Shown here in pieces: positions 4,613 to 6,429 of a DNA stretch of 6,429 nt. Numbering within the stretch: position 1 is the first letter of the stretch; the number at the start of each line of letters is the position of its first letter. The notes under the pieces were generated by a model. The model worked only from the letters and a program-made list of their open reading frames with translations. It was not told where the DNA came from and made no database searches. A program made the position numbers and the translations under genes. The stretch comes from DAIRFP01 sp036794995 (GTDB lineage Bacteria > Desulfobacterota > Binatia > UBA9968). The stretch spans positions 1 through 6,429 of the forward strand of contig DAIRFP010000270.1 of assembly GCA_036794995.1 (NCBI GenBank), given 5' to 3'.

Positions 4613-5545
4613 ATGCAAATGCGAATTGCAGTCCTCGACTTCGTGACCAACACATGTTTTCCCCTACTCGCTGCAGAGGAGTTGGGATTTTTTAAGGCCG
4701 AAGGTCTCGATGCGCAGGTCGAATTGATTACCCCTGCGACTAAAGCCATTTCCGCGTTACGTGAAGGCGCCACCGACGCCTATGCGAGTGGCTCCGTCCA
4801 TGCTGTCCTGAAATCCTTTCCCCGCTGGAAAGGGGTCAAGCTTATTGCTGCACTCTCTCAAGGGATTCCCTGGCTTTTAGTGGTGCGTGCCGACCTGCGC
4901 GCAGAGCGCGGAGACATGAATGCACTGAAGGGGTTGCGGATTGGCGGAGACCATGGACCAGATGCGGCGCTCAAGCAATTGTTGATAGCGGCCGGACTCG
5001 ACACTGAGCGTGACAAAGTGCAGATCGTGCCTGTTCCAGGCGCCGGAGAACCCGGTGTCTCGTTTGGTGTGGTTGCAGCCAAGGCACTTGAGGCAGGCCA
5101 AATTGATGCCTTCTGGGCCAACGCCATGGCAACTGAGATCGCAATACGGCGCGGCGTAGGAAAAGTTTTGCTAGATGTGCGACGCGGCGATGGTCCCCCT
5201 GCCGCTCGGAATTTCACCTTCACTGGCCTTGTTACCACTGATGCGTTAATCGATCGAGACCCGGAACGAATCGCGGCCACTGTGCGGGCTCTTGTCAAGA
5301 CCCACAAAGCACTTCGGGCGGATCCAACACGAGCCGCTGAAGTGGGAAAGCGGCGTTTTCCCCCGGATGCTGCAGAATTGATTGCCACAATCATTGAACG
5401 AGACTTGCCGTTTTACGATGCCGCCATATCTGAGGATGCCGTAAATGGGCTAAACCGTTTCGCTCAATCGGTCGGCTTACTCGCTGAACCGGTGTCCTAC
5501 GAGCAGGTGGTGGCTGTCCAGTTCCGCGACCTTTGGCGGCTGTGA
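4613..5545 (+). CDS. NitT/TauT-like substrate-binding protein without signal peptide
   Basis: A 310-residue protein of the SsuA/TauA/THI5-like periplasmic-binding fold. The first lobe starts at once (MRIAVLDFVTNTCFPLLAAEELGFFKAEGLDA, residues 3-34), followed by the family's ALREGATDAYASG segment (48-60). A hinge and second lobe include LKGLRIGGDHGPDAALKQLL (105-124), AKALEAGQIDAFWANAMA (156-173) and a C-terminal helical part (ATVRALVKTHKAL, PDAAELIATIIERDLPFY). The start at 4613 follows GGGGGA (4603-4608); ATG 4619 is nearly as good. Neither these nor the longer TTG start at 4550 gives a signal peptide or lipobox. Export by Sec or Tat is therefore not evident and the protein may work in the cytoplasm, as a ligand-binding or enzyme-like member. 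It lacks the CCCFC motif of Thi5 pyrimidine synthases. No ABC permease or ATPase gene is in the window. The ligand is unknown; the downstream VOC gene makes an organic, perhaps aromatic, ligand conceivable. Confidence 0.85.
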   Translation: MQMRIAVLDFVTNTCFPLLAAEELGFFKAEGLDAQVELITPATKAISALREGATDAYASGSVHAVLKSFPRWKGVKLIAALSQGIPWLLVVRADLRAERGDMNALKGLRIGGDHGPDAALKQLLIAAGLDTERDKVQIVPVPGAGEPGVSFGVVAAKALEAGQIDAFWANAMATEIAIRRGVGKVLLDVRRGDGPPAARNFTFTGLVTTDALIDRDPERIAATVRALVKTHKALRADPTRAAEVGKRRFPPDAAELIATIIERDLPFYDAAISEDAVNGLNRFAQSVGLLAEPVSYEQVVAVQFRDLWRL

Positions 5546-5787
5546 GATCGCGAGAGAGTTGGAGAGACCTCAGAGTCAGGAGAGGCCTCGAAGGAGACGA
5601 AGTCGTCTGGTACTGGATTCGGTTCGCATGGGTATTATGACGCGTTTCTTTCACAATCGCGGTGTAGCCCCTAACAGTCGGCTTGGGGCCGTCGCTCAGA
5701 GCGCGGCTCAGCCTTCGCGTTCGGCCGCACATCACCCGAGTGACACAACCTCACGTTCGTTACCAAGCTCAGGACAAAGGAGAAATC
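5546..5787 (+). promoter_or_regulatory. Spacer with leader of the VOC gene; weak -10 candidate
   Basis: This 242-bp spacer has a purine-rich first 60 bases (GAGAGAGTTGGAGAGACC and similar). TATTAT at 5633-5638 matches a -10 box in five of six positions, but I see no good -35 at 16-18 bp. GCCCC (5667-5671) and GGGGC (5685-5689) could pair as a small hairpin. No terminator with a U-run separates the two genes, so read-through from the upstream gene is possible. Reading frames here have no recognisable product. Confidence 0.25.
5776..5782 (+). promoter_or_regulatory. RBS of the VOC gene
   Basis: AAAGGAG with 5 nt to the ATG at 5788 is close to ideal and fixes the start 35 codons inside a longer open frame. 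Confidence 0.85.
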
Positions 5788-6363
5788 ATGTCACGCATTC
5801 GCCCGACAAAGTTCGCTCACGTTGTTTACCGCACTCGCCGTTTCGAGCAGATGGTGCATTGGTATGAAACCGTGTTTGACGCTAAGGTCCAGTATCAGAA
5901 CCCAGCGCTGGCATTCTTGACCTACGACGACGAACACCACCGATTTGCGTTTATCAACCTGTCGCTACTCCAGCCCGACGGTACCGAAATTGATCGTCAT
6001 GGCATGATCGGTGTCGACCACGTGGCGTACACGTATGCGTCTTTGAACGACCTGTTCGAGACTTATGCGCGACTCAAGGAGACAGGAATCCGTCCGTACT
6101 GGTGTGTTCATCACGGCATCACAGTGTCGATGTACTACGCCGATCCCGATGGCAATCAGATGGAATTTCAGATCGATAGCTACAGTTCGAGTGACGAAGC
6201 CAATGCTTTTATCAACGCGCATTTCATGGTGAATCCCATCGGCGTTGAATACGACCCTGAAGATTGGCTTGCCCGGCTGCGGGCCGGTGCGCCTGTGTCG
6301 GACTTTCTGGTGCGCCAGGTTCACGACCCGGTGTCGCCGGTGAGGGGATCGATCGCAGGTTAG
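5788..6363 (+). CDS. VOC-fold, extradiol-dioxygenase-like protein
   Basis: A 191-residue cytoplasmic protein of the vicinal oxygen chelate superfamily (glyoxalase / type I extradiol dioxygenase fold). It contains two beta-alpha-beta-beta-beta modules. The first is KFAHVVYRTRRFEQMVHWYETVF (8-30) up to RFAFINLSLL (52-61). The second is GVDHVAYTYASLNDLFETYARL (75-96) up to YYADPDGNQMEFQID (116-130). Predicted metal ligands are His11, His78 and Glu126, the His-His-Glu triad of type I extradiol enzymes. His108 and His109 could assist catalysis. The C-terminal 60 residues (VNPIGVEYDPEDWLARL, PVSDFLVRQ) form an extension common in proteins annotated as biphenyl-2,3-diol dioxygenase-like. Length suits a single-domain pair, not the roughly 290-residue two-domain BphC. 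Substrate is unknown; ring cleavage of a catecholic compound is one option, glyoxalase-like or isomerase chemistry another. It probably shares a task with the upstream binding protein, judged only by order and strand. Confidence 0.9.
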   Translation: MSRIRPTKFAHVVYRTRRFEQMVHWYETVFDAKVQYQNPALAFLTYDDEHHRFAFINLSLLQPDGTEIDRHGMIGVDHVAYTYASLNDLFETYARLKETGIRPYWCVHHGITVSMYYADPDGNQMEFQIDSYSSSDEANAFINAHFMVNPIGVEYDPEDWLARLRAGAPVSDFLVRQVHDPVSPVRGSIAG

Positions 6364-6429
6364 TCGCGGCGCGTTGACGGCGGCTGCTCAATCGGGGGAT
6401 TGCGTTGGTCTAAGCTGCCGTTGTTGCCG

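Noticed and set aside
6364..6429. Terminator or further gene after the VOC gene
   Set aside because: No stable hairpin with a U-run and no start with RBS is seen in these 66 bases.

Overview
The window looks like a piece of a metagenome-type scaffold from an uncultivated, fairly GC-rich bacterium. It contains a run of exactly 100 Ns (3637-3736), the usual placeholder for a gap of unknown length. I cannot fix the taxon. The kinase with a substrate-binding-protein-like sensor, the FixJ-type regulator, and the four-helix-bundle gene bordered by TTTCAGG-type heptad arrays recall what I know from Verrucomicrobia, Acidobacteria, Rokubacteria and some Proteobacteria. The signal-less NitT/TauT-like protein and the VOC dioxygenase-like protein on the other side of the gap recall Rokubacteria or Burkholderiales. 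Whether both sides come from one genome cannot be shown here.

Left part (1-3636, all genes on the minus strand): a two-component pair. The histidine kinase (1507 to beyond 3636) has an extracytoplasmic ABC substrate-binding-like sensor, one visible membrane helix, a PAS domain and a HisKA/HATPase core. Its likely partner is a FixJ-type response regulator (132-776). Such genes are normally adjacent. Here a unit of about 745 bp (780-1524) separates them. It consists of two blocks of 7-nt repeats (GTTTCAG-like and the reverse complement) on either side of a broken four-helix-bundle gene of the 23S rRNA intervening-sequence (S23/Avd-like) family. The unit reaches into the last codons of the kinase and ends 3 nt before the regulator's ATG. 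It supplies the kinase stop codon and leaves the regulator without a Shine-Dalgarno sequence. A strong Shine-Dalgarno plus ATG remains at the end of the kinase, on the far side of the unit. This is the most interesting part of the window.

Beyond the regulator (1-131) there is a perfect 9-bp hairpin, a possible terminator, and a stretch that looks like a dispersed short palindromic repeat.

Right part (3737-6429, plus strand): a Phd/YefM-type antitoxin and a ParE/RelE-type toxin overlapping by one base form a type II toxin-antitoxin module. A 248-bp spacer with a good sigma70-like promoter leads to a NitT/TauT-like substrate-binding protein without a signal peptide. After another 242-bp spacer comes a VOC-fold, extradiol-dioxygenase-like protein with a clear RBS. 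The last 66 bases hold no gene that I can see.

Together: an envelope signal-sensing system interrupted by a repeat cassette, then a toxin-antitoxin module, then two genes that may belong to uptake or turnover of an organic, perhaps aromatic, compound. The last link is inference from family and proximity only.
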